A stretch of DNA of 64,000 nt from Coriobacteriaceae bacterium (lineage in GTDB: Bacteria; Actinomycetota; Coriobacteriia; Coriobacteriales; Coriobacteriaceae): assembly GCA_015062655.1 (NCBI GenBank), contig SUUG01000018.1, positions 124,001 to 188,000 on the forward strand. The letters run 5' to 3'. The stretch's first letter is position 1. Each line of letters opens with the position of its first letter. Below are positions 8,505-17,093 of this stretch, in pieces. A program made the position numbers and the translations under genes. The notes beneath the pieces were generated by a model. It saw only the letters and a program-made list of their open reading frames with translations. It searched no databases and was not told the DNA's origin.

Positions 8505-9049
8505 CAGAGCTCACCCCCTTCCGAAGGCAGGTCACCCGAGGCGGCGTCCTCGGCGGCGGGTGCCGTCGCGCGCTTGCGCGGGCGGCGGGCGTAGAGGTCG
8601 GCGGTGGTGCGGGGCGCCGGCTCCGCCGCGGGGTCGGCCTCGGCGGCGGGAGTGGCTGGCTCAGACTCGGGCGCGGCCGGCGCGGCCGGGGCCGAAGCGT
8701 CCGTCCCCTCCCCGGAAGCGGCCTCGCGCTCGGCCTTCTCGGCCGCCAGGCGCGCCCGGCGCTCGGCGAAGGTCTCCTTGCGCTTGGGCGCCGCGCCGTC
8801 CGCCGGCAGGTCGGCGTCATCGTCGTCATCGACGGCGGCCTTCGGCTTCTTCACCGGCTCCTGCACGGCGGCGGCCATGGGGTCGATGACCTCCGACTGC
8901 ACCATGGAGGTCATCTTCTCCTGGGTCTCCTTGAACTGCCTGAGGGCGCGACCGATGGTGCGCCCCATCTGGGGCAGCTTGTCGGGCCCGAACAGCAGGA
9001 AGCCGAAGACCAAGATGATCACCAGCTCCGTGGAACCTATACCAAACAC
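8504..9049 (-). CDS. tatA: Twin-arginine translocase TatA/TatB family protein
   Basis: The protein starts MFGIGSTELVIILVFG, the typical TatA N-terminal membrane helix, followed by the FGPDKLP hinge and an amphipathic helix (GRTIGRALRQFKE). A long Ala/Pro/Glu-rich acidic tail brings it to 181 residues, much longer than E. coli TatA. I chose GTG at 9049 because GGAGG stands five bases upstream and the family motif begins there. A GTG 12 bases further upstream is in frame but lacks a ribosome site. No separate tatB is seen next to it, so this may be a two-component TatA-TatC system. Confidence 0.93.
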   Translation of the reverse strand: MFGIGSTELVIILVFGFLLFGPDKLPQMGRTIGRALRQFKETQEKMTSMVQSEVIDPMAAAVQEPVKKPKAAVDDDDDADLPADGAAPKRKETFAERRARLAAEKAEREAASGEGTDASAPAAPAAPESEPATPAAEADPAAEPAPRTTADLYARRPRKRATAPAAEDAASGDLPSEGGEL

Positions 9050-9159
9050 ATGGACCTCCACGAGCGAGATGTGGGTCGGGCCCGCGCGCGGACCCGTGGA
9101 TCGAAACGTCGTCGTCTGAGTATACCCCGGCGCAAACGCGGTGGCCGCCGCGAGGGGCG

Positions 9160-9474
9160 CTAGGCGGCCGTGATGCCGATCTCGGCGTCGACGCCGAGCA
9201 GCTGCGCCACGCGCAAGACATTGGGCTGGGCGTTCACGACGCCGAAGGCCCGCTTGTGGTCGGCCGCGTGGTGCGCCGCGCCCACGAGCACGCCGATACC
9301 GGTGGAATCGATGTAGCTCACCTGGGCGAAATCGAGCTCGACCTTCTCGGTGGGTTGCTCGAGGGCCAGGTCGATGGCATCGCGCAGCTTGTCAGCGTTC
9401 GAGATGTCGATCTCCCCGGCCACGATGACGGTGTAGGTCTCCGGCGCGGGATTCGTGGTGATGTTCAGCTCCAT
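9160..9474 (-). CDS. STAS-domain anti-sigma factor antagonist
   Basis: This 104-residue single STAS domain starts MELNITTNPAPETYT. The motif YIDSTGIGVLVGA contains the serine that is phosphorylated in SpoIIAA/RsbV-type anti-anti-sigma factors. It would bind an anti-sigma kinase and free a sigma factor, or act in another partner switch. No kinase or sigma gene lies nearby. I chose the ATG at 9474 because AAGGAG lies six bases upstream; an upstream ATG adds MKEQS without a ribosome site. It lies downstream of the TPR gene with 27 bp between them. Confidence 0.88.
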   Translation of the reverse strand: MELNITTNPAPETYTVIVAGEIDISNADKLRDAIDLALEQPTEKVELDFAQVSYIDSTGIGVLVGAAHHAADHKRAFGVVNAQPNVLRVAQLLGVDAEIGITAA

Positions 9475-9501
9475 GCTCTGCTCCTTCAAACACGGTTGCC
9501 G

Positions 9502-10200
9502 TTACTTCCCTAGTGCTTCAAGACGCTGCTGGGCGTAGGTCTTGACCTGATAGGCGTTGTCGGGGTCTGCCTCGACCGCGCGCTCGTAGGCGGCGCGGGC
9601 GTCGTCCGTGCGGCCGGCCCCCTCGTAGAACATGCCGAGGTTCGCCCAGGCCGGGCCGAAGGCGTCGTCTTCCTTGGTGAAGGCCTCCAGCTCGTCGATG
9701 GCTCGGGTGGTGTCGCCGGTGTAGAAGATCGAGATCGCGCGGTCCACGATCACGCCCTTCGACCCGGGATGCTCGGCGAGGTAGGTGTCGTAGGCGTCGA
9801 TGGCCTTGTTGAAGAGCTCGCGGGCGCGGGCGCGCTGCTCGTCGGTGGTGGCGGCGCCCATCGCCGAGGCGCCCCAGTCGAAGTAGCCGTTGGCGAGGTT
9901 CAGCAGGGCCGCGGGGTTCGACGGGTCGGCCTCGTATTGGGCCTTGAGCTGCTGCTCGGCGGCGCCGAAGGAGGAGTCAACCTCCGCGGCGGAGCTTTCG
10001 CCCCCCGGGGCGGCGCCGGTTGAAGAGGGGGCCGGCGCGGCAGCCGCGGCGGAGGATCCCGCGGGCGCGGCGCCCGTGCCGACCGGCCTCGGGGACAGCG
10101 CTCCGGAGAGCACGGCCACGAGCAGCACCACGGCGAGCGCGAGCGCGGCGATGACGACGGCGGCCTGCGCCTTCTTGGTCTGCGTGCGGTCGAAGGCCAT
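9502..10200 (-). CDS. Membrane-anchored TPR protein
   Basis: The 232-residue protein has a short cytoplasmic start (MAFDRTQTKKAQ) and one hydrophobic segment at about residues 13-33. An Ala/Ser/Gly-rich linker to about residue 80 follows. The C-terminal region has tetratricopeptide repeats (for example NPAALLNLANGYFDWG and FGPAWANLGMFYEGAG). It is probably a bitopic protein with its TPR part outside the membrane, acting in protein interaction. The substrate is unknown. A GGGGAG sequence precedes the ATG. It lies 7 bp downstream of another small membrane protein gene, and the two are likely one operon with the STAS gene. Confidence 0.8.
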   Translation of the reverse strand: MAFDRTQTKKAQAAVVIAALALAVVLLVAVLSGALSPRPVGTGAAPAGSSAAAAAPAPSSTGAAPGGESSAAEVDSSFGAAEQQLKAQYEADPSNPAALLNLANGYFDWGASAMGAATTDEQRARARELFNKAIDAYDTYLAEHPGSKGVIVDRAISIFYTGDTTRAIDELEAFTKEDDAFGPAWANLGMFYEGAGRTDDARAAYERAVEADPDNAYQVKTYAQQRLEALGK

Positions 10201-10207
10201 GGCTCCC

Positions 10208-10579
10208 CTATTCCGCCGAAGCACCGGAGCCGGCCACGCTGGCCGTCCCGTCCTCGTTGACGTTGAGCTCGGGGTGCCCCTCGGGCAGCTGGACGGACAC
10301 GCCCGCGGCGGCCTGGGTGCCCTCGCTGAGCTCAGCCAAGGTGGCCTGGGTGCCCAGCAGGTAGCCGATGACGACGCCGAGGATGAGCGCGATCGCGGCG
10401 ATGGCGAGGACCATCCAAAACGGCGGCGCCTGGCGCACGGGGGCCGCGCCCGCGGGCGCGGCGGCGCGGGGCGTGCGGGTGCCGCCCTTCTTGCCGGGAC
10501 GGCTCGCGGACGCGGCGGGGCGGGCCGGCGCGGCGGCCTCCATCAGCTCCTGCTCGTCATCGAAGAAATCATCGGACAT
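10208..10579 (-). CDS. Small single-pass membrane protein, function unknown
   Basis: The 123-residue protein starts MSDDFFDDEQELMEAA, then has an Ala/Pro/Arg-rich linker, one membrane segment (FWMVLAIAAIALILGVVIGYLLG) at about residues 55-78, and a short outer part containing LPEGHPELNVNEDGTA. I do not recognise the family. An alternative ATG nine codons upstream (10606) has no ribosome site. Its spacing of 7 bp to the TPR gene and the shared topology suggest that the two proteins work together in the membrane. Confidence 0.7.
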   Translation of the reverse strand: MSDDFFDDEQELMEAAAPARPAASASRPGKKGGTRTPRAAAPAGAAPVRQAPPFWMVLAIAAIALILGVVIGYLLGTQATLAELSEGTQAAAGVSVQLPEGHPELNVNEDGTASVAGSGASAE

Positions 10580-10708
10580 GCGGCTTCTCGCTCCATCCTC
10601 GCTCATTCATACGCGACACATTGTAGCTGCCGGAGCGGACACGGGCCTCCTGTCGCGGTCGTCTGCATGAAAGGGACAACGGCGAGCGCGCGCCATCCGG
10701 CGGAAGGT

Positions 10709-11452
10709 CTAGCGCACGGCCCGGTATATCGCCACGATCCCTCCCGTGCGGTTCTCATAGGACACCTCGGTGAACCCCGCGGCGCGGAGCTCAGCCGCGA
10801 TCTGATCCTGGGGCGGGAAGCGCGCGATCGAGTCGCGCAGGTAGCGAAAGCCCGAGGCGTCGCCGGTCACGACGCCGCCGATCAGCGGGATCATGCGGTT
10901 GAGGTGGAACCGGTAGAGCGCGCGCCAGACCGGGTTCGGCGGGGTGCCGAACTCGAGTACGACGTAGCGGCCACCAGGGGCGAGCACGCGGGCCGCCTCG
11001 CGCATCGCCTGCGCCCGGTCGCTAAAGTTGCGAAGCCCATATGCGCAGGTCACAAGCGTGAAGGATGCATTTTCGAAGGGCAGCGCGTGGGCGTCGGCCT
11101 CCATGAGGGAGACGGGCACGCCGCGCGCGGCGCCGGCGTCTGAGCGGCGGCGGGCCACCTCGAGCATCTCGGGCGTGAAGTCCGTGAGGGTGATCGAGGC
11201 CGGCGGGCAGGCCGCGCAAAGCTCGAAGGCGACATCGCCCGTGCCACCCGCCACGTCGAGGACGCGGTCGGTGGGCGTCGCCGCCGCGACGCGGGCGACG
11301 CGGGCGAGCCACCTCCGGTAGATGCCGAAGCTCGACAGGGCGTTGAACAGCGCGTACCGGCGGGCGATGTTCGAGAAGATGCCGCGCACGCGCGCGCCGT
11401 GCGCGTCCGGCGCGGGGGCGGGCGCCGCCTCCGTCCGCGCGCGGTCGCTCAC
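10709..11452 (-). CDS. menG: Demethylmenaquinone methyltransferase
   Basis: This 247-residue SAM-dependent methyltransferase of the UbiE/MenG family performs the last methylation of menaquinone synthesis. The SAM site is VLDVAGGTGDVAFEL, and the family signatures TCAYGLRNFSDR and VVLEFGTP are present. Translation starts at GTG 11452, overlapping the aminotransferase stop as GTGA. An upstream open extension overlaps that gene and is rejected. Menaquinone, not ubiquinone, is expected in an anaerobic actinobacterium, hence menG. Confidence 0.93.
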   Translation of the reverse strand: MSDRARTEAAPAPAPDAHGARVRGIFSNIARRYALFNALSSFGIYRRWLARVARVAAATPTDRVLDVAGGTGDVAFELCAACPPASITLTDFTPEMLEVARRRSDAGAARGVPVSLMEADAHALPFENASFTLVTCAYGLRNFSDRAQAMREAARVLAPGGRYVVLEFGTPPNPVWRALYRFHLNRMIPLIGGVVTGDASGFRYLRDSIARFPPQDQIAAELRAAGFTEVSYENRTGGIVAIYRAVR

Positions 11453-12762
11453 GCGCGCTCCTCGTACGCGAGGTCGGCGGCCACCGCGCGCACCGCGAGC
11501 ACGAGCACGTCGAGCGCGGCCTCGAGGTCGGGCAGGTCGGGATAGCTCGGCGCGATGCGGATGTTCGTGTCCGCCGGGTCGCACCCGCCCGGGAAGGTGG
11601 CCCCCGCCGGCGTCAGCGTGACCCCGAGCTCGGCGCAGAGCGCGCCGACGCGCTTGGCGGAGCCCGCCGGCCCGTCGAAGCTCACGAAGTAGCCGCCACG
11701 CGGGCGGGTCCACGTGGCGCAGCCCGTGCCGGCGAGGCCCGCCGAAAGCTTGCGCTCGACGGCCTCGAACCGCGGGCGGAGGTGCCGGGCATGCTCGCGC
11801 ATGTGGGCGCGGACGGCGTCCACGTCGGGCAGGAAGCGCGCGTGGCGGAGCTGGTTCAGCTTGTCCGCGCTGATGAGACCCGCCTTCATGCGGGCGGAGA
11901 ACTCGGCGACCACCGCGGGCGAAGCGCCCACGAAGGCCACGCCGGCGCCCGGGAAGGTGATCTTGGAGGTCGAGGCGAAGGCCACGACGCGGTCCTCGGT
12001 GCCGGCGGCGCGCGCGAGCCCGAAGATGTTCGCGAGCTCATCGCCCTCGTCGTAGAGGTCGTGCACGCAGTAGGCGTTGTCCCACAGGATGCGGAAGTCA
12101 GGGGCCGCCGTGCGCATCTCCGCGAGGCGACGGACCGTCTCCTCCGTATAGGTGACGCCGGTGGGGTTCGAGTACTTCGGCACGCACCAGATGCCCTTGA
12201 CTGCGTCATCGGCGGCTGCGAGGCGCTCGACCTCGTCCATGTCGGGACCTTCCTCCGTCATCGGCACGGGGACGTTCTCGATACCGAGATCGGCGGAGAT
12301 CCCGAAGTGACGGTCGTAGCCGGGCACGGGGCAGAGGATCTTCACCGGGCGCCCCCCATGGGCGGCGGCGTAGTCCGACCAGGGCGCGTGGCCGCAGGTG
12401 CCCACCCGCCAGAACATGCCGAGGATATCGTGCTCGATGAGCAGGGACGACGAGCCGAGCACGAGCGTCTGGTCTGCCGGGCAGCCGAGGAGGGAGGATG
12501 CGAGCGCGCGGGCGCTGGGGATTCCCTCGAAGCAGCCGTAGTTGGAGCAGTCGACGGCGCCGTCGAAAAGGTCCGAGTCCGCGTTGAGGACGGAGAGCAT
12601 CGGGCGCGAGATGTCCACCTGGGCGGGCGAGGGCTTGCCGCGGGCCATATCGAGCTTGAGGCCGCGGGCGCGGACGGCTTCGACCCGGGCGGCGAGCTCG
12701 GCGCGGGCGGCCCCGAGTTCCTCGTCGCTCATCTGCTGGTAGATGTTTCGCGTCGTCTGCAT
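11449..12762 (-). CDS. Aspartate aminotransferase, actinobacterial PLP-dependent type
   Basis: This 437-residue fold-type I aminotransferase resembles the Corynebacterium/actinobacterial aspartate aminotransferase class. It shares the N-terminal LKLDMARGKPS, CPVPGYDRHF, VPKYSNPTGV and the PLP-lysine motif STSKITFPGAG. It is expected to interconvert aspartate and oxaloacetate using 2-oxoglutarate. The ATG at 12762 has a GGAAGG site, and the homologous protein begins here; the frame is open well upstream but crosses an inverted-repeat element. The stop overlaps the menG start. Substrate preference is assigned by family resemblance only. Confidence 0.9.
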   Translation of the reverse strand: MQTTRNIYQQMSDEELGAARAELAARVEAVRARGLKLDMARGKPSPAQVDISRPMLSVLNADSDLFDGAVDCSNYGCFEGIPSARALASSLLGCPADQTLVLGSSSLLIEHDILGMFWRVGTCGHAPWSDYAAAHGGRPVKILCPVPGYDRHFGISADLGIENVPVPMTEEGPDMDEVERLAAADDAVKGIWCVPKYSNPTGVTYTEETVRRLAEMRTAAPDFRILWDNAYCVHDLYDEGDELANIFGLARAAGTEDRVVAFASTSKITFPGAGVAFVGASPAVVAEFSARMKAGLISADKLNQLRHARFLPDVDAVRAHMREHARHLRPRFEAVERKLSAGLAGTGCATWTRPRGGYFVSFDGPAGSAKRVGALCAELGVTLTPAGATFPGGCDPADTNIRIAPSYPDLPDLEAALDVLVLAVRAVAADLAYEERA

Positions 12763-12978
12763 GGCAGGCCTTCCTGATCGGGGCGGACTCCGTCGGTGCG
12801 TTCCCGGATGAGTATAGCGCCGGGCTGGGACGGGGCGGGTGCCGCTCCCCTCCGTTGCCGCGCGGTTTCGGGCCCCGCGGCGGGCGCGCGGGGCCCGCAT
12901 GGCCCTCCAACGTCCACGCGCCGCTTTACGCACAACAAAGATTGCTTGCCAGGCGCCCGGACGGCCCTCCTCCAGAGC

Positions 12979-13125
12979 AAAAAGTCGATTGTAGGGGGAT
13001 TTTTCGAACTTACCGTGTATACCGCACCGTCGCCCTTCCGCCAACTGGGAAAACCCTGTCTGCCAGTTGTGCAAATCGCGCCGCTACTCGGAGATTCTCA
13101 AAAATCCCCCTACAATCGACTTTTT
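12979..13125. repeat. Intergenic inverted-repeat element A (perfect 26-bp arms)
   Basis: Arms 12979-13004 and 13100-13125 are perfect reverse complements over 26 bp; each begins and ends with runs of five A or T around the core GTCGATTGTAGGGGG. The 95-bp interior holds a second hairpin, CAACTGG at 13042-13048 with CCAGTTG at 13063-13069. It lies in the divergent gap between the aminotransferase gene and the small gene at 13225. The remaining parts of the gap (12763-12978 and 13126-13224) show only likely promoter sequence. Confidence 0.8.
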
Positions 13126-13224
13126 CTGTCGAAACACCCCCTACCGACCAAGAAGGGTTGCCGCTTCCCGCCTCATCCACGCGGCCGCGTGGTAGATTGG
13201 GTGCCATCGCAGAAAGGGGCCATC

Positions 13225-13479
13225 ATGCGCATGGAGGCGTTTCAATCCGAGGACTTCGGCGAGCTGCAGCGCCTGGTGGACTCGCTGTTCATCGGGCGCG
13301 AGGCCGTCGAGCGCCTCGACGTGGTCGTCCAGGCCGAGACCCTCGACCTCGCCGGCGACCTCCTGGAGATCGTGAACCTCCTGCCGCCGGGCACCTACAC
13401 CCGCTCCCGCCTCTGCGACCAGGTCAACTCCGCGCTCGCCGCGCACGGCTGGGGCGGACTCTACGGAACGGTGGAGTAG
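13225..13479 (+). CDS. Hypothetical protein, 84 residues
   Basis: The protein starts MRMEAFQSEDFGELQRLV and ends GWGGLYGTVE. I do not recognise the family. It is acidic and helix-rich with no membrane segment and no cysteine pairs, so it is probably a small cytoplasmic protein. An AGAAAGGGG ribosome site precedes the ATG. The stop codon directly abuts the start of the next gene, with no bases between, which points to translational coupling and a joint function. Confidence 0.75.
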   Translation: MRMEAFQSEDFGELQRLVDSLFIGREAVERLDVVVQAETLDLAGDLLEIVNLLPPGTYTRSRLCDQVNSALAAHGWGGLYGTVE

Positions 13480-13920
13480 ATGATGGAGATGCGCGAGGGA
13501 ACCGAGGGAACGTCCCCGCTCCGCGAACGGGCCGAGGCCATCCATGCGGCCGATGCCGCCCTCGACCACCTGCACCGCTCGCTCGAGAAGCTCGACTCGG
13601 CAAGCAACTGGGGCCTGTTCGACATGTTCGCCGGCGGTGTGATCACCTCGTTCATCAAGCACAAACGCATCGATGACGCTGAGGACGAGTTCAACGCCGC
13701 CCGCGACGCCGTGCGCGCCTTCGCTCGCGAGCTCGAGGACGTGCACGACCCGGAGCTCCTGCGGTTCGACATCGGCGGCTTCGCCTCGGGCATGGACATC
13801 TTCTTCGACAACGTCTTCGCCGACATCTACGTGCAGCACAAGATCGAGCGGGCCCGCGACCGCGTGCGCGCGGCGATCCGACAGATCGAGACCATCCGCG
13901 ACCAGCTCGCGCGCGTCTGA
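13480..13920 (+). CDS. Hypothetical helical protein, 146 residues
   Basis: This unrecognised protein is predominantly alpha-helical with heptad-like stretches (AADAALDHLHRSLEKLD, DEFNAARDAVRAFARELE, RDRVRAAIRQIETIRDQ). The central segment NWGLFDMFAGGVITSFIKH is hydrophobic and conserved-looking. It may associate with a membrane or form an oligomer. The start codon immediately follows the stop of the preceding small gene, and GGTGGAG overlaps that stop. Several ATG codons cluster at the start (13480, 13483), so the exact N-terminus is uncertain by a few residues. Confidence 0.75.
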   Translation: MMEMREGTEGTSPLRERAEAIHAADAALDHLHRSLEKLDSASNWGLFDMFAGGVITSFIKHKRIDDAEDEFNAARDAVRAFARELEDVHDPELLRFDIGGFASGMDIFFDNVFADIYVQHKIERARDRVRAAIRQIETIRDQLARV

Positions 13921-14004
13921 CGCACCCGGGTCGGCGCCGCCGCCGACGTGCTATATTGCTGGTAACCGGGACCTTCGGTCCCCTGCGAGAAGGGAGCCCC
14001 CGAC

Positions 14005-14229
14005 ATGGGAACGCATGATATGAGCTCAAGAGCGCGCGCCGCCGCCCGCATCGCCGCCGCGTGCACCCTGCTGCCCGCCACCGCCTTCGCCGACGCCGGT
14101 CCCACCCTCGGCGGCGGCCTGCCGAACACCTACGACACCTTCTCGCCGGCGCTCATCTTCGGGCTCATCGGGATCGCTGCGGTGATCATCATCATCGCGA
14201 TCGTGCTGCGCCTGCGCAAAAAGGACTAG
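14005..14229 (+). CDS. Small secreted or membrane-anchored protein, 74 residues
   Basis: The protein has a Sec-type signal region (RARAAARIAAACTLLPATAFADA, cleavage likely after FADA). A short Gly/Pro-rich exported part of about 20 residues follows, then one membrane helix (IFGLIGIAAVIIIIAIVL) and a basic end RLRKKD. Mature size would be about 45 residues. The function is unknown. GGGAG lies eight bases before the ATG. A perfect terminator hairpin follows at 14260-14300, so it is transcribed alone or as the last gene after the two genes upstream. Confidence 0.7.
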   Translation: MGTHDMSSRARAAARIAAACTLLPATAFADAGPTLGGGLPNTYDTFSPALIFGLIGIAAVIIIIAIVLRLRKKD

Positions 14230-14259
14230 TCCGCCCTTTATCGCCTGAAACCGTTTGAA

Positions 14260-14300
14260 CACGGCCCGCCAGCCCCCAGGATGCTGGCGGGCCGTGTTTT
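14260..14300 (+). terminator. Intrinsic terminator after the 74-residue protein gene
   Basis: A 13-bp perfect stem pairs 14261-14273 (ACGGCCCGCCAGC) with 14283-14295 across a nine-base loop, and GTTTT follows directly. Confidence 0.9.
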
Positions 14301-14458
14301 ATCCGCGCCCGGGGCAGCGGTGTCGGGTACCGCTACGGCGGTGTGGGGTGGCGCGCCGACGACTCATCTACCTGCGAATGGCAACCGGCAGGCGCCTGCC
14401 GGGAGCCGAGAATCCGCCCGAAATGCAGCCCCCGGTTGGTGGAGTCACCCCCTTTGCT

Positions 14459-14488
14459 ACCCTAGGGTCAGAGGTGTCACGAGACACC
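14459..14488. promoter_or_regulatory. Two adjacent palindromes before the XRE regulator gene
   Basis: ACCCTAGGGT at 14459-14468 is a perfect 10-bp palindrome. GGTGTC at 14473-14478 and GACACC at 14483-14488 form a second one with a four-base centre. They end 17 bases before the start codon and are candidates for autoregulatory operator sites of the HTH protein encoded next. Binding is inference. Confidence 0.4.
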
Positions 14489-14505
14489 ATGACCAAAGGA
14501 GTGCC

Positions 14506-15504
14506 ATGAGCTTCCGCGAGAACCTGCAACACCTCCGCCGCACCCGCCATATGACCCAAGAGCAGCTCGCCATGCTCGTGGGCGTGAGCCGGCAAAGCGT
14601 CACCAAATGGGAGGCCGAGCGCGCCTACCCCGAGATGGACAAGCTCATGAAGCTCTGCGACATCTTCGGCTGCACCCTCGACGAGCTCGTGCAAGGAGAC
14701 CTCACCGACACCGAGGCGACGCCCGCCGAGCAGGTGGACGGCGGCCCGGCCACCGACGTCTGCGGCTACGACGCCCATATGCACCGGTTCGCACGCGGCA
14801 TCGCGCTCGGTGTGGCCCTCATCGTGCTCGGCACCGCGCTGGCGGTGCTCACCGAGGCGCTTCTGGGACCGTCGAGCCCCCTGCCGGCGATACCCATCTT
14901 CCTCGGCGTCCTCTCTGGCCTTTACCTTATCATCCCCGTCGCGCTGGAGCATGGCGAGTTCAAGCGGGCCCATCCCTATATCGAGGACTTCTACACCGCC
15001 GCCGACCGCCAAGCGGGCGGGGCGCTCTTCGCACGCCTGCTCGTCATCGGCATCGGCGTCATCTTCCTCGGCGTCATCGTCGCTGTCATCCTCTCCGACG
15101 GCGGCGGTGCGGCGCGGCTCCCGTGGGCCGCGGACCAGATCTTCCCCGGAAGCGCCTCCGATCGGGAGAACCTCTCGGGCGTCGCGGTACTCACCTGCAC
15201 CTCGTTGGGCGCGGGAATCCTGATCTACGCCGGTATCCTGCAGAGCCGCTTCAACCTCAAAGGCTACAACGATGAGACCGAATCCGATGATGGGGACGGC
15301 CTCGAGCCGACCGGCGACAACAAGCGCCTCGCGGACGCCGTCTCGAGCGTCATCATGCTCTCGGCGACCATCGTCGGCCTGCTTCTGCTCTTCCTCGGCC
15401 GCGGCACCGTCGCGGGGAGCTACTTCTGGCTCTCCTGGCCCATCGGCGGCCTACTCTGCGCGATCGCGAACATCCTGTTCGCCATTCGGCCGCAGATGAA
15501 GTAG
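14506..15504 (+). CDS. XRE-family regulator with C-terminal membrane domain
   Basis: The 332-residue protein begins with a Cro/C1-type helix-turn-helix (MTQEQLAMLVGVSRQSVTKW within residues 1-60). A short linker leads to about six hydrophobic segments (for example ALGVALIVLGTALAVL, IGVIFLGVIVAVIL and ATIVGLLLLFLG). Such fusions are common in Firmicutes and Actinobacteria. They place a DNA-binding domain at the membrane and may sense envelope or ligand signals. AAAGGAG precedes the ATG. A GC-rich stem-loop (15507-15522) follows the stop without a T-run. The target gene is unknown; self-regulation is suggested by the palindromes upstream. Confidence 0.85.
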   Translation: MSFRENLQHLRRTRHMTQEQLAMLVGVSRQSVTKWEAERAYPEMDKLMKLCDIFGCTLDELVQGDLTDTEATPAEQVDGGPATDVCGYDAHMHRFARGIALGVALIVLGTALAVLTEALLGPSSPLPAIPIFLGVLSGLYLIIPVALEHGEFKRAHPYIEDFYTAADRQAGGALFARLLVIGIGVIFLGVIVAVILSDGGGAARLPWAADQIFPGSASDRENLSGVAVLTCTSLGAGILIYAGILQSRFNLKGYNDETESDDGDGLEPTGDNKRLADAVSSVIMLSATIVGLLLLFLGRGTVAGSYFWLSWPIGGLLCAIANILFAIRPQMK

Positions 15505-15737
15505 CGGCGGCCCAAAGGCCGCACGGGAGCCGGGCGGCGCAAGGCCGGGACGGATCGCGGTCACGAGAGCGAGGGCGCCGGCGCGCCCGCAGCCGCGAAC
15601 CCGGAAGCGATCGGGGATGCACGTCCCCGCGTCCGCCCCTCAAAGAGACGACGCCCGCACAGAAAACGGGCCCGGACAGGCGCCACGCTGGCGCCCACTC
15701 GGGACCGTGTCTGCACTGAGGCGCACGGCGCTGAGGA

Positions 15738-17093
15738 TCAGCCCTCCGCCGCCGGCTTCTTGGCGGCGAAGCGCATGACGGCAAGGCCGAGCAGCGCCGC
15801 CGTGACCGAGCCCGCGAGGATGGCGGCCTTGGCGGCGAGCAGGTCGAAGGGCTCGGTGGTGAACGCCAGGCCCGAGATCAGGATCGACATCGTGAACCCG
15901 ATGGCGCCGAGCACGCCCACGCCCGCGATATGGCCGAGCGACACGCGCTCGGGGAGCTTCGAGATCCCCGTCTTGACCATGATCAGGGTGACGCCGAAGA
16001 TGCCCGTGGGCTTGCCGACGAGCATGCCCACGTACACACCGATCGCGACCGGGTCCATGGCGAGCGCCATGAGGTCGACCCCCACCAGGCGCACCTGGGC
16101 GTTGGCGAAGGCGAAGATCGGCAGGATCACGAAGTTCACCGGCGTGGAGATGCAGTGCTCCAGGCGGATGAGCGGCGGAGTCACCTGGTGCATGATCTTC
16201 TCGACATCTGAGGCCGCGTGGGTGAACTCGTGCTGGCCGAGCACGTGGCTCTCCTCATCGAAGCTCTCGTCGAGGGCCGGGGCGACCTCCTCGAGCCAGC
16301 CCGGCAGCTTCTCGAGCTGCATGCTCGAGCCGCCCGGGATACACAGCGCCAGGATCACGCCGGCGAGCGTCGCGTGGATGCCGGACTGGAAGAGGCAGAA
16401 CCACAGGACGAGCCCGACGAGGATATAGGGGGCGAGGCGCATGTGCTGCGTGCGGTTGAGCAGGATGAGCGCGAACACCGCCACCGCGGCGCCGCAGAGC
16501 CACAGCAGGTCGGGACTCTCGCCGTAGAACAGCGCGATCGCGGCGATGGCGATCAGGTCGTCGGCGATGGCGAGGGTGCTGAAGAACACGCGCACACCCG
16601 CCGGGACGCGGTTGCCGAGCAGCGACATCACGCCGAGGGCGAACGCGATGTCGGTCGCCATGGGCACGGCCCAGCCGTTGACGGCCCCGCCGCGGTTGAT
16701 CACGAGGTAGATGAGGGCGGGAATCGCCACACCGCCGATGGCCGCGACCATGGGCAGCATCGCCTGCCTCGGGCGGCGCAGCTCGCCGACGGTCATCTCG
16801 TACTTCAGCTCGATGCCCACGAGCAGGAAGAAGATGGCCATGAGGAAGTCGTTGATGAACAGCTCGATCGTCATGGACGCCGTGAGGGAGCCCAGGCTGA
16901 CCGAGATCGGGGACATCAGGAAATGGTGGATGGGCTCGTATGCGTCGGTGTTCGCGCAGAACACCGCCAGCACGGCCGCGAGGACCATCACCGCTGCGGA
17001 GATGGTTCCGTTCTCGGTGATCTTCTCGTAGGTGCTCCGGCGCCGGAGTCGCTTCCGCTGCCTCTGATCGAAGAGCTGCTCAACGTTTGCCAT
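15738..17093 (-). CDS. nhaA: Na+/H+ antiporter NhaA
   Basis: This 451-residue antiporter expels sodium in exchange for protons. The two ion-binding aspartates appear in LAIADDLIAI, and the upstream conserved MATDIAFALG contains the third key aspartate. About 12 hydrophobic segments are visible, and the long loop between the first and second halves (CIPGGSSMQLEKL...) fits the family. I chose the ATG at 17093, preceded by GAGGAC; the frame extends 58 codons further upstream without family resemblance. It is transcribed alone. The 233-bp region downstream to the XRE gene contains only weak hairpins. Confidence 0.94.
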   Translation of the reverse strand: MANVEQLFDQRQRKRLRRRSTYEKITENGTISAAVMVLAAVLAVFCANTDAYEPIHHFLMSPISVSLGSLTASMTIELFINDFLMAIFFLLVGIELKYEMTVGELRRPRQAMLPMVAAIGGVAIPALIYLVINRGGAVNGWAVPMATDIAFALGVMSLLGNRVPAGVRVFFSTLAIADDLIAIAAIALFYGESPDLLWLCGAAVAVFALILLNRTQHMRLAPYILVGLVLWFCLFQSGIHATLAGVILALCIPGGSSMQLEKLPGWLEEVAPALDESFDEESHVLGQHEFTHAASDVEKIMHQVTPPLIRLEHCISTPVNFVILPIFAFANAQVRLVGVDLMALAMDPVAIGVYVGMLVGKPTGIFGVTLIMVKTGISKLPERVSLGHIAGVGVLGAIGFTMSILISGLAFTTEPFDLLAAKAAILAGSVTAALLGLAVMRFAAKKPAAEG

